A model generated the notes under the pieces. The model made no database searches and had not been told where the DNA came from. It saw only the letters and a list, made by a program, of their open reading frames with translations. Positions 1 to 4,929 of a stretch of 5,325 nucleotides of DNA are shown here, one piece after another (the stretch's first letter is position 1; the number at the start of each line of letters is the position of its first letter). Where the stretch lies: contig CALGCU010000138.1 of NCBI GenBank assembly GCA_937886455.1, positions 1-5,325 of the forward strand, given 5' to 3'. The position numbers and the translations under genes are program-made. The DNA is from an uncultured Bacteroidales bacterium (GTDB lineage: Bacteria; Bacteroidota; Bacteroidia; Bacteroidales; Paludibacteraceae).

Positions 1-23
1 TAATGGACTATGCTTTAAAATTT

Positions 24-43
24 AACCCTTTTCAGGGTTTTCT
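24..43 (+). terminator. Terminator-like hairpin at left edge
   Basis: A 6-bp stem (AACCCT at 24-29, AGGGTT at 34-39) with a 4-base TTTC loop is followed by TTC and an AT-rich stretch. It has the shape of a modest intrinsic terminator for a gene entering from the left of the window. The stem is short and the T-run weak, so it could be chance. Confidence 0.4.
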
Positions 44-69
44 TATATTGATGATGATTGTATCTTAAT

Positions 70-157
70 CCTACATTCATCCTATCTAATTCCTATCTGT
101 TTTGTATTTTATTCCTATCTAATGGTCCCGAGGTGGTCCCGAGATGGTCCCGAAGTG
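70..157. repeat. Array of 11-bp units in two sequence families
   Basis: Read in steps of 11 from position 70, this stretch splits into eight units with no phase slip. Units at 70, 81, 92 and 114 begin CCTAYMT (CCTATCTAATT at 81; CCTATCTAATG at 114); the unit at 103 is a diverged T-rich one. Units at 125, 136 and 147 are GTCCCGAGGTG, GTCCCGAGATG and GTCCCGAAGTG, nearly perfect tandem copies. No open frame of useful length spans it, so coding repeats are unlikely. The 11-bp step is close to one helical turn, so a protein-binding array or replication slippage are both possible. Function unknown; the periodicity is directly visible. Confidence 0.75.
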
Positions 158-401
158 ATAAGGGTATGGTAACGGAGGGGAGAGAACGCTGGTTTCACTC
201 GTTTTAGGTTAGAGATATACCCACTTCGCCTCATGCCGTTTTGCTTTGCCCTTTGGCGCAATGAGGCACTTAAACCTGCGCTGAGTTACCCCTGTGGCAA
301 GCCACTAATTAAAAGGGTGATGGTGCTTGGAGGGTTAGTTTTGGATTATTGAGGTCGGATGTTTTTTTACCGGGTAGCAATGATAGTTTTTGTTGTTTCT
401 C
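158..401. other. Gene-poor intergenic stretch with a GC-richer structured block
   Basis: No convincing gene is seen. The part at about 221-305 is clearly richer in G+C than the flanks and contains inverted repeats: GCCTCAT (228-234) with ATGAGGC (261-267), with a possible inner GCC/GGC pairing, and GTGGC (294-298) with GCCAC (301-305). A small forward frame of 39 codons runs from ATG 233 to TGA 352, crossing these repeats, with no promoter of the local type close upstream; it is not called as a gene. The composition and structure suggest a dispersed intergenic element or a remnant of inserted DNA, which is inference. Confidence 0.4.
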
Positions 402-432
402 TTGTGGAATTGTAAAAAAACTTCTATCTTTG
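402..432 (+). promoter_or_regulatory. Promoter of the tRNA-Arg gene
   Basis: TTG at 402-404 and TATCTTTG at 425-432 match the Bacteroidetes primary sigma consensus (TTG / TAnnTTTG) with exactly 20 bp between them. Transcription would begin near 438, about 14 bases before the tRNA 5' end. Confidence 0.8.
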
Positions 433-451
433 CAGTCCGTAAAGATTTGAT

Positions 452-524
<73 letters not shown>

Positions 525-525
<1 letters not shown>

Positions 526-565
526 CAAAAGAGAGAAATCGTGCGATTTCTCTCTTTTGTTTTTT
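525..565 (+). terminator. Strong intrinsic terminator after tRNA-Arg
   Basis: A perfect stem of about 16 bp (525-540 pairing with 545-560) closes a GTGC loop (541-544) and is followed by TTTTT. Its left arm begins at the tRNA discriminator base, so the terminator directly abuts the mature tRNA. Confidence 0.93.
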
Positions 566-621
566 ATGTGTTATTTGATGTTGTTGTTTCATCATTTTTG
601 AGTGGAATGATTGTTGGTTGT

Positions 622-653
622 TTTGCATAGACAATAAGAAAATCTTATCTTTG
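622..653 (+). promoter_or_regulatory. Promoter of the TlpA-like/M15-like lipoprotein operon
   Basis: TTTG at 622-625 and TATCTTTG at 646-653 are separated by exactly 20 bp, a full match to the Bacteroidetes consensus. The start of transcription would be near 659, leaving a leader of about 24 bases before ATG 683. The leader is AT-rich with no Shine-Dalgarno sequence, as usual in this phylum. Confidence 0.8.
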
Positions 654-682
654 CTCCATGTAATTATAATATACTTATAGAT

Positions 683-1462
683 ATGAAAAAATCATTCTTT
701 TTGATGGTAGCAGTGTTGTTGTTGGCTGCATGTAACAAATCTCAAACACAATCCCTTAATGAACGTTATCAAGAGTTAGAGAAAGCAGTGTATAAGGCAT
801 TGGAAGAGCTTCCTACTACCGAACAGCGCGATTCGGCTATCGTTGCTTATGTGGATGCGTCATATGCTTTGTTGACAGAGAACTTAAATCAGCCTTATTC
901 AGATACTTTGTTTGTGAAATTGTATCAACTGCTGGATAACGAACAACGTAAGTTTATATTTGAGTCATTGAAGGAGGAATATCTTCAAATGCCTGAAATT
1001 CAACAGATGAAATATTATTTTGATGCAGAGCAGGCTACTGTGGTGGGTGCTACGTATCTTGATGTATCCGCAGAAGATGTGAACGGTGCAGTGCATTCGT
1101 TGAGTGAATGGGTGGGAAAGACCGATTATCTGTTAGTGGACTTTTGGGCATCATGGTGTGGCCCTTGCAAAAGGCTTATTCCTCATTTGAAAGCTGTGTA
1201 TGAGCAATATCATCCAGTGGGTAAGCTTGAAATTGTGGGTATCAGTTGTGACCGGGATTCAGCGCAATGGCAGGCAGTTGTGACCAATGAGCAATTAGCG
1301 TGGCCTCAATTGGTGGATAAATCAGGTGCAGAAGATGGTCCATACAGCAAGTATGGTGTGGTGAGCATTCCGACTACTCTTTTGATAGATGCTGAGGGTG
1401 TGATAGTGATGCGTAATCCGTCAGCAGATGAGTTGGAGTCATTCTTAGGTCAGAGCAAATAG
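683..1462 (+). CDS. TlpA-family thioredoxin-like lipoprotein
   Basis: Predicted thiol-disulfide oxidoreductase anchored in the cell envelope. Residues 1-16 form a lipoprotein signal peptide (MKK, hydrophobic core) ending in the lipobox LAAC, with Cys17 as the lipidated residue. Residues 20-115 are a mostly helical, charged N-terminal region, common in Bacteroidetes TlpA-like proteins. From about 120 a thioredoxin domain follows: strand LLVDFWAS, active site Trp158-Cys159-Gly160-Pro161-Cys162, the VGISCDRD strand, and the cis-proline loop SIPTTLLID (Pro230). All residues for redox activity are present. There are no acidic residues right after Cys17, so the protein probably faces the periplasm rather than the surface (inference). 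The length of 259 aa is shorter than four-domain TlpA/ResA-like proteins of this group. It is the first gene of an operon, with the next gene starting only a few bases after its stop. It is probably a reductant or isomerase for envelope proteins; the client is unknown. Confidence 0.9.
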   Translation: MKKSFFLMVAVLLLAACNKSQTQSLNERYQELEKAVYKALEELPTTEQRDSAIVAYVDASYALLTENLNQPYSDTLFVKLYQLLDNEQRKFIFESLKEEYLQMPEIQQMKYYFDAEQATVVGATYLDVSAEDVNGAVHSLSEWVGKTDYLLVDFWASWCGPCKRLIPHLKAVYEQYHPVGKLEIVGISCDRDSAQWQAVVTNEQLAWPQLVDKSGAEDGPYSKYGVVSIPTTLLIDAEGVIVMRNPSADELESFLGQSK

Positions 1463-1469
1463 TGTGGAT

Positions 1470-2120
1470 ATGTGGAATAGGGTAGGATGGGTATTGGTGA
1501 GCATTGTGTTGTTGTGTGTGGGATGTGATATGGAGCAATACAAGCCGCGCTTGGTGCAATATCCCGGCAGGACTTTTGATTATAGTGTGAAATTTGCAGA
1601 TTTACAAGCGTCTCAAATGGCTGTTGCCAAGGCGAAGGGTTTGAGTGCGCCATTGCAGACTCGCCATTCTGTGGATGGTGTGCGCAAGAGTTTGCGTAAG
1701 GTGGAGAGTAATCGTAATTATATAGTAGATGCTTTGACTTATTCTGTTCCTTATCTCACTCCTGCCGCAGCCGCAGAACTTGATTCAATAGGTGAAGAGT
1801 TTGCTCATATATTAGAACGCAATGATTTGCCGCATTATCGTTTCTATGTGACCAGTGTGTTACGGACAGAACAAGATGTGGAGAGATTGAGGGCAAGTGG
1901 TAATGTTAATGCTTCTCCTAATTCTTGTCATTGTTATGGCACTACATTTGACCTTGCATATACCCGTTTTGAAAAGGCAAGATGGGGTGGAAAATATATG
2001 AGTGAAGATAACTTGAAGTTGGTTTTGGGGCAAGTACTTTTGAATCGTCAACGTCGTGGTCGTATATATGTGAAATATGAGAAGAAGCAGTCGTGCTTTC
2101 ATATCACATGTCGTCTGTGA
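1470..2120 (+). CDS. Lipoprotein with M15/DUF5715-like peptidase fold
   Basis: ATG 1470 is preferred; GTG 1464, one base after the upstream stop, would add two residues. Residues 1-18 form a signal peptide ending CVG, with Cys19 as the lipid site followed by acidic Asp20 and Glu22. The C-terminal half carries the pattern of M15-like (LAS) zinc peptidases: TSVLRT (about 128-133), resembling the TSGYR motif, then SxHxxGxxxD with His154 and Asp161, and a final FHIT with His211. These three are the expected zinc ligands. The Glu of the ExxH form seen in VanX-type enzymes is absent (Ser208 stands there), as in YcbK/MepK-like members. From memory it best fits DUF5715, common in Bacteroidales. The substrate is probably peptidoglycan peptide, which is inference; it could also be a non-catalytic binder. 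Cys153 and Cys155 flank the first ligand, and Cys209 and Cys214 flank the last, notable beside a thioredoxin-like gene in the same operon. Confidence 0.75.
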   Translation: MWNRVGWVLVSIVLLCVGCDMEQYKPRLVQYPGRTFDYSVKFADLQASQMAVAKAKGLSAPLQTRHSVDGVRKSLRKVESNRNYIVDALTYSVPYLTPAAAAELDSIGEEFAHILERNDLPHYRFYVTSVLRTEQDVERLRASGNVNASPNSCHCYGTTFDLAYTRFEKARWGGKYMSEDNLKLVLGQVLLNRQRRGRIYVKYEKKQSCFHITCRL

Positions 2121-2195
2121 TGTAGAAGTTAAATAAGATAGGTGTGTCATCTGTTGAGTTGAGCGAACATCTGTTGTAACAATACAATTAGGATT

Positions 2196-2237
2196 TAGAG
2201 GAGGGTGGTAAATGCGTAGATTCTCCTCCTCTATTTT
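2196..2237 (+). terminator. Hairpin terminator after the first lipoprotein operon
   Basis: A stem of 9 Watson-Crick pairs plus one G-T (2196-2205 with 2224-2233, rich in GAGGAGG/CCTCCTC) has an 18-base loop and is followed by TTTT. It lies 75 bp after the stop of the M15-like gene and before the next promoter. The large loop and short T-run make it moderate in strength. Confidence 0.6.
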
Positions 2238-2314
2238 CAAGTATGCCAATCATTTTCTTGTTGCCCAATCTCATTATCAGTATGTTGGTGTGATAAAATG
2301 CCCATGCTATTTTC

Positions 2315-2345
2315 TTGGAAGTGCAGGTAAAATGTACTATTTTTG
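2315..2345 (+). promoter_or_regulatory. Promoter of the thioredoxin-fold lipoprotein gene
   Basis: TTG at 2315-2317 and TATTTTTG at 2338-2345 are separated by exactly 20 bp, matching the Bacteroidetes consensus. Transcription would start near 2351, about 40 bases before ATG 2390. Confidence 0.75.
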
Positions 2346-2389
2346 CACCAGACAGAAAAACAAAGATTACCAACTAAAGTGTGCATATT

Positions 2390-3172
2390 ATGAAAAAGAT
2401 TTTGGCAACAACTATTGTTTTGTTATCGTTCACTTCATGTTTTTTGGTACAAGTGTGCATAGAGAATGATAAGTCCTTTAAGAAAAGTTTAAAGTATCCT
2501 CAATATACCCCGGTGACAGTTGCTGAGTTTGCAGATATACTACGTGCAGATAGTTTGCATTATAAACTGGTTTTTTATGGTGGTGTGTGTTGTGGTGGCT
2601 CCACATGGACCACATACAACATTTATAAGCCTCTGATGCAACGAGTAGATACAAGCAAACTCCACATGTATTACTTAATTAATAGTACAGCCGGATTGAG
2701 GTATTTTCCTAAATATCAAAAACGTATGAATTTTTATCCGGAAAAAGTGTACTACCTTCGCGATTCACTCTATGCGAATCTTAAAAACAGAGAGTGGAAC
2801 CCCAATAGAACAAAAGATATTATCACTACATTTTATCCTAATGGACATTTGGTTACACCTACCAAGGTGGAATTTATTCCGCAAACATTCATTTCCAATA
2901 AGCAAAATCAAGTAAAGATGGTGTATAGAATAAATCATAATTCAAATTCACCTGATTCTGTTGATATAGAAGGTGTACAACCCATGAATATCTATCATTT
3001 GCTTGTTACCGGACAATCTCCTGAAAGTGTTGATTATAACACTATTGATACATTGCATTATACGGATGAATATCACCAATACTACTATTACATGAAAGAG
3101 TATTGGGCAGAAGTTGACCGTCAAGACTCTGTTAGAAGGGCAAATATGCAAAACGAAACACTTGAACAATAA
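2390..3172 (+). CDS. Putative thioredoxin-fold lipoprotein with CGGS motif
   Basis: ATG 2390 is chosen because it opens directly on a signal peptide (MKK, hydrophobic core, SFTSC); the in-frame GTG 2381 would add three unneeded residues. Cys17 is the likely lipid site. No family is recognised with certainty. The order of elements suggests a thioredoxin fold: a strand KLVFYGG (59-65), then Val66-Cys67-Cys68-Gly-Gly-Ser71 where CXXC would lie, a helix, the strand LHMYYLI (91-97), and FIPQTFIS (162-169), which resembles the cis-proline loop, followed by a beta hairpin. Read this way, the active site is CGGS, a one-cysteine CXXS form with a second cysteine directly before it. The C-terminal 50 residues are rich in Tyr and charged residues and may be helical. 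It could be a degenerate redoxin or a binding protein of the same fold. The gene has its own promoter. Function unknown. Confidence 0.65.
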   Translation: MKKILATTIVLLSFTSCFLVQVCIENDKSFKKSLKYPQYTPVTVAEFADILRADSLHYKLVFYGGVCCGGSTWTTYNIYKPLMQRVDTSKLHMYYLINSTAGLRYFPKYQKRMNFYPEKVYYLRDSLYANLKNREWNPNRTKDIITTFYPNGHLVTPTKVEFIPQTFISNKQNQVKMVYRINHNSNSPDSVDIEGVQPMNIYHLLVTGQSPESVDYNTIDTLHYTDEYHQYYYYMKEYWAEVDRQDSVRRANMQNETLEQ

Positions 3173-3329
3173 CCCAAGAGAATACATGCTTGAAATCTAT
3201 ACCGGAGAAGATGCCTTCGGAGCCAAATTTGAACTGGAGTAATGGTTAACAGGTGGAAAGCAAACCATTGATGGTGAGATAAATTGTCAGATGAAGAAAG
3301 AATTAGTTAATTTGCAATTAAACTTATAA
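3153..3329 (+). pseudogene. Possible coding remnant with an in-frame stop
   Basis: In the frame +1 to the preceding gene, sense codons run from inside its 3' end through NPREYM, continue from ATG 3186 as LEIYTGEDAFGAKFELE, meet TAA at 3240-3242, then stay open for 28 more codons (beginning WLTGGKQTIDGEI) up to TAA 3327-3329, directly before the next ATG. The codon choice and peptide composition look like real coding sequence rather than random intergenic DNA. It may be the tail of a decayed gene, or a former C-terminal extension of the upstream protein lost by frameshift and stop. The alternative is a free 18-residue peptide gene (3186-3242) or simple chance. No family recognised. Confidence 0.25.
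3284..3314 (+). promoter_or_regulatory. Promoter of the lipocalin-like lipoprotein gene
   Basis: TTG at 3284-3286 and TTAATTTG at 3307-3314 are separated by 20 bp. The -7 element departs from TAnnTTTG at one key base (TT instead of TA). A small inverted repeat, ACCAT-TG-ATGGT (3264-3275), lies just upstream. The leader would be only about 10 bases, so the gene may also be read from the upstream promoter, since no terminator is seen between them. Confidence 0.5.
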
Positions 3330-3812
3330 ATGACACGCTTTATAAAAAAGTATTTATTTGTATTGATGTTATTGCCCATGATGTGGGTAGGATGCGATGA
3401 GCCAACTCCTCAACCATTAGGAGAATTACAATTAACCGGTACATGGGAGTGGACAAAAACCACTTGGGCATCACCGGAAGATCCACTCACTCCGGAAACA
3501 GAAGGATATACTCTACACTTAACGCTGACTGAAGATGATAAATGGACCTATTACCATAATTGCGTGGTAGTGGCACGAGGTACGTATAAACAGAAAATGT
3601 GGACAGACACCATACAGAATCAGGGAGAATTACCTTATATTGATTTTGTGGATCATATAAGTAATACTTCAACGACTTCTTTCTATGAATTGCATAAACA
3701 ATCCGACTATGAACATAGTATGACTACCTATCCTGCACCTTATTTGGGAGGTGGAAGAATACTTGTTTGGAAAAAATTGAGTGAAGCCGAGTCAAATAAA
3801 CTTCTAAAATAA
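3330..3812 (+). CDS. Small lipocalin-like lipoprotein
   Basis: This 160-residue protein begins with a lipoprotein signal peptide (basic RFIKK, hydrophobic core, WVGC) with Cys22 as the lipid site. The residues after it, Asp23-Glu24-Pro-Thr-Pro, are acidic and then Pro-rich; acidic residues here resemble the Bacteroidetes lipoprotein surface-export signal, so surface display is possible (inference). The mature part opens with LTGTWEW (35-41), the usual first strand of lipocalin-like small beta-barrels, followed by alternating strands (TLHLTLTEDDKWTYY, CVVVARGTYK) and a final RILVWKKL strand. This fits the many lipocalin-like lipoproteins of Bacteroidales, but no ligand is evident. ATG 3330 is the only start that includes the whole signal peptide and follows a stop codon directly. 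The gene ends before a strong terminator. Confidence 0.7.
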   Translation: MTRFIKKYLFVLMLLPMMWVGCDEPTPQPLGELQLTGTWEWTKTTWASPEDPLTPETEGYTLHLTLTEDDKWTYYHNCVVVARGTYKQKMWTDTIQNQGELPYIDFVDHISNTSTTSFYELHKQSDYEHSMTTYPAPYLGGGRILVWKKLSEAESNKLLK

Positions 3813-3834
3813 AAACCACATTACACGTCATCTC

Positions 3835-3881
3835 CATCCGCAATGTTTCAGAGAGAGGCATTGCGGATGAAGTTTTTTTTT
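3835..3881 (+). terminator. Strong intrinsic terminator after lipocalin-like gene
   Basis: A perfect 11-bp stem (CATCCGCAATG at 3835-3845 with its complement at 3859-3869) has a 13-base loop and is followed by AAG and nine T residues (3873-3881). There is no T-run on the other strand, so it serves rightward transcription only. Confidence 0.93.
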
Positions 3882-3900
3882 GTACATGAGAATGAGAAAC

Positions 3901-3964
3901 GTAAATTAATGTAACATATCGTAATTTATTGTAACGGAAAGCCCCCAATGTAATGAAACGTAAC
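3901..3964 (+). promoter_or_regulatory. Helically phased GTAA array (candidate operator)
   Basis: GTAA occurs at 3901, 3911, 3921, 3931, 3950 and 3960: steps of 10, 10, 10, 19 and 10. The fifth base alternates, giving three copies of GTAAW-N5-GTAAC (3901-3915, 3921-3935, 3950-3964). Tandem 10-bp half-sites read in the same direction are the layout used by OmpR/PhoB-family response regulators, so a response-regulator operator is a reasonable guess. The last GTAAC lies exactly 20 bp before TATATTTG (3985-3992), in the place of a -33 element. The spacing is observed; the binding protein is inference. Confidence 0.55.
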
Positions 3965-3984
3965 TATACGACTTTGGGATGTTA

Positions 3985-3992
3985 TATATTTG
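3985..3992 (+). promoter_or_regulatory. Candidate -7 element without a -33 TTG
   Basis: TATATTTG fully matches TAnnTTTG. At the 20-bp spacing used by the other promoters in this window the expected TTG is absent, and GTAAC of the phased array sits there instead. This looks like a promoter that needs an activator or an alternative sigma factor. It points right, towards no recognisable rightward gene, so it would make an RNA antisense to the beta-barrel gene, or a short RNA. Confidence 0.45.
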
Positions 3993-4023
3993 CGCCTGTC
4001 AATGTTTAAGCGATTGACAGGCG
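3993..4023. repeat. Perfect 11-bp inverted repeat overlapping the predicted start
   Basis: CGCCTGTCAAT (3993-4003) and its exact complement (4013-4023) flank a 9-base spacer. The predicted transcription start from TATATTTG (about 3998) falls in the left arm, so the repeat may act as an operator. As RNA it would form a stable hairpin followed by TTCTTTG. It ends in GTTCTTTGA (4023-4031), which resembles the boxA element of Bacteroidetes rRNA leaders. On the opposite strand it lies downstream of the barrel gene but has no T-run. Confidence 0.6.
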
Positions 4024-4052
4024 TTCTTTGATATAATGAGTTTGTTTTGTAA

Positions 4053-4080
4053 GTGGAGGAGGATGGGTGGTGGGTTGGGG
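4053..4080 (+). other. G-rich tract at the end of the barrel gene
   Basis: Seven runs of two to four G (GG, GG, GG, GGG, GG, GGG, GGGG) occur within 28 bases, ending 12 bases beyond the stop of the minus-strand gene. A two-layer G-quadruplex on the plus strand is possible; only three runs are long enough for three layers. The C-rich complement would be in the 3' end of the barrel mRNA. Confidence 0.45.
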
Positions 4081-4092
4081 TGTGTTGTGTGA

Positions 4093-4926
4093 TTAGAGCG
4101 AGAATGTATATGCGATTCCTACTGCAAGATAGTGATTGTGGGATGTGGTGATGGGCATTTTCAAGATTCCATCCAGTGGTCCTCCTTCTTTGTAGGCATC
4201 TATTTCTTTTTCGTTCAGATAGTCATAGATGACGTAAATGTCCAGTGAGTTTTGTGCAGTGAGTTGCCATTCAGTTCCTATTGAAACTCTGTAACGGTTG
4301 AAGTAAACATCATTGTAATTCAGAAAGTTGGCATTCATAAACATTGTTTCGCTTGTTGCATTTTCTGTCCATGTTGCTCCATTGAGTAGGAGTCGTGGTT
4401 CGAAATAGATGTATGGTTCAAGCGGCAAACGTCTGGATGTGTATGCGGCTTTGAGTCGGCTGCGTAGTACCCATGTTGTTTGTGGTTGTTGGAAGTTGTT
4501 AATGTTTTTCGCTTTGTATGTGGCTTGTACTCTTTCTCTAAGTGAGAATTTCCATTGTCCTGGTTTCCACGATAGTGTGAGGTCGAATGTTCCTCTGTGT
4601 CGTATATCAACTTTATAGCTCATTTCATTGAGTGCTACTCCTTCGTCTCCCTTGATGTTGATTATTGCAGTGTATGAAAGTCCGGTTTCTAAAAAGGGTA
4701 GTATTTTGTAGGATGCTCCTATTTCTGTGTATGAGCAATCCAAGATGTCATAGTCTCCCAGACGAAATTCTTCAGAAGCGAATAGTTTTAGGTTGTTTAC
4801 CGGTGAATAATCGATGCCTGCTGCGAAACGTAGTCCCCATAATTCAGAGAATGGTGTTGCAGCTTTGAGATGTGTGAATGTGCCAATGAGTAGGCAACAA
4901 AGCATGGTGATTTGATGTTTTTTCAT
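4093..4926 (-). CDS. DUF2490-type outer-membrane beta-barrel protein
   Basis: A predicted outer-membrane protein of 277 residues. Residues 1-22 are a Sec signal peptide with a likely SPase I cut after HLKA. The mature part has the DUF2490 pattern: an opening with SELWGLRFAAGIDY, the ASEEFRLGDYD segment (50-60), TEIGASYKILPFLETGLSY (67-85), then amphipathic strands such as WKFSLRERVQATY and PYIYFEPRLLL, ending VGIAYTFSL, typical of outer-membrane barrels with a hydrophobic/aromatic end. No enzymatic motif is seen, and the family has no settled function. Its ATG follows the DUF4956 stop by 3 bases, with ATAGGA just upstream lying inside the end of the upstream gene, so translation is probably coupled. 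In Bacteroidetes DUF4956 genes often lie by polyphosphate-polymerase (VTC) and CotH genes, so a role beside that module is possible (inference from memory). Confidence 0.82.
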   Translation of the reverse strand: MKKHQITMLCCLLIGTFTHLKAATPFSELWGLRFAAGIDYSPVNNLKLFASEEFRLGDYDILDCSYTEIGASYKILPFLETGLSYTAIINIKGDEGVALNEMSYKVDIRHRGTFDLTLSWKPGQWKFSLRERVQATYKAKNINNFQQPQTTWVLRSRLKAAYTSRRLPLEPYIYFEPRLLLNGATWTENATSETMFMNANFLNYNDVYFNRYRVSIGTEWQLTAQNSLDIYVIYDYLNEKEIDAYKEGGPLDGILKMPITTSHNHYLAVGIAYTFSL

Positions 4927-4929
4927 ATT

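Noticed and set aside
70..157. CRISPR array
   Set aside because: The 11-bp units are contiguous without spacers and there are no cas genes.
233..352. Forward 39-codon frame starting at ATG 233
   Set aside because: No promoter or start signal close by, it crosses inverted repeats, and the composition follows the intergenic block; kept only as a point inside a finding.
1860..2249. Minus-strand frame of 129 codons
   Set aside because: It lies antisense to the M15-like gene, which has clear motifs and a signal peptide; the antisense peptide has no domain-like features.
2212..2469. Forward frame of 85 codons beginning in the terminator loop
   Set aside because: It starts inside the hairpin loop, runs across the next promoter and overlaps the lipoprotein start in another frame.
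2948..3187. Minus-strand frame of 79 codons
   Set aside because: Shadow of the thioredoxin-fold gene; low-complexity hydrophobic content from its Tyr/His-rich tail.
3724..3948. Minus-strand frame of 74 codons
   Set aside because: It crosses the strong terminator and the GTAA array and is antisense to the lipocalin-like gene.
3993..4023. Ends of an insertion sequence or an invertible promoter
   Set aside because: The arms are only 9 bases apart, no target-site duplication or recombinase gene is seen, and the spacer is too short to hold a promoter.
4335..4868. Frames on both strands within the barrel gene (4335-4610 minus, 4409-4618 and 4665-4868 plus)
   Set aside because: Out-of-frame shadows of the DUF2490 gene, which has a signal peptide and barrel pattern.
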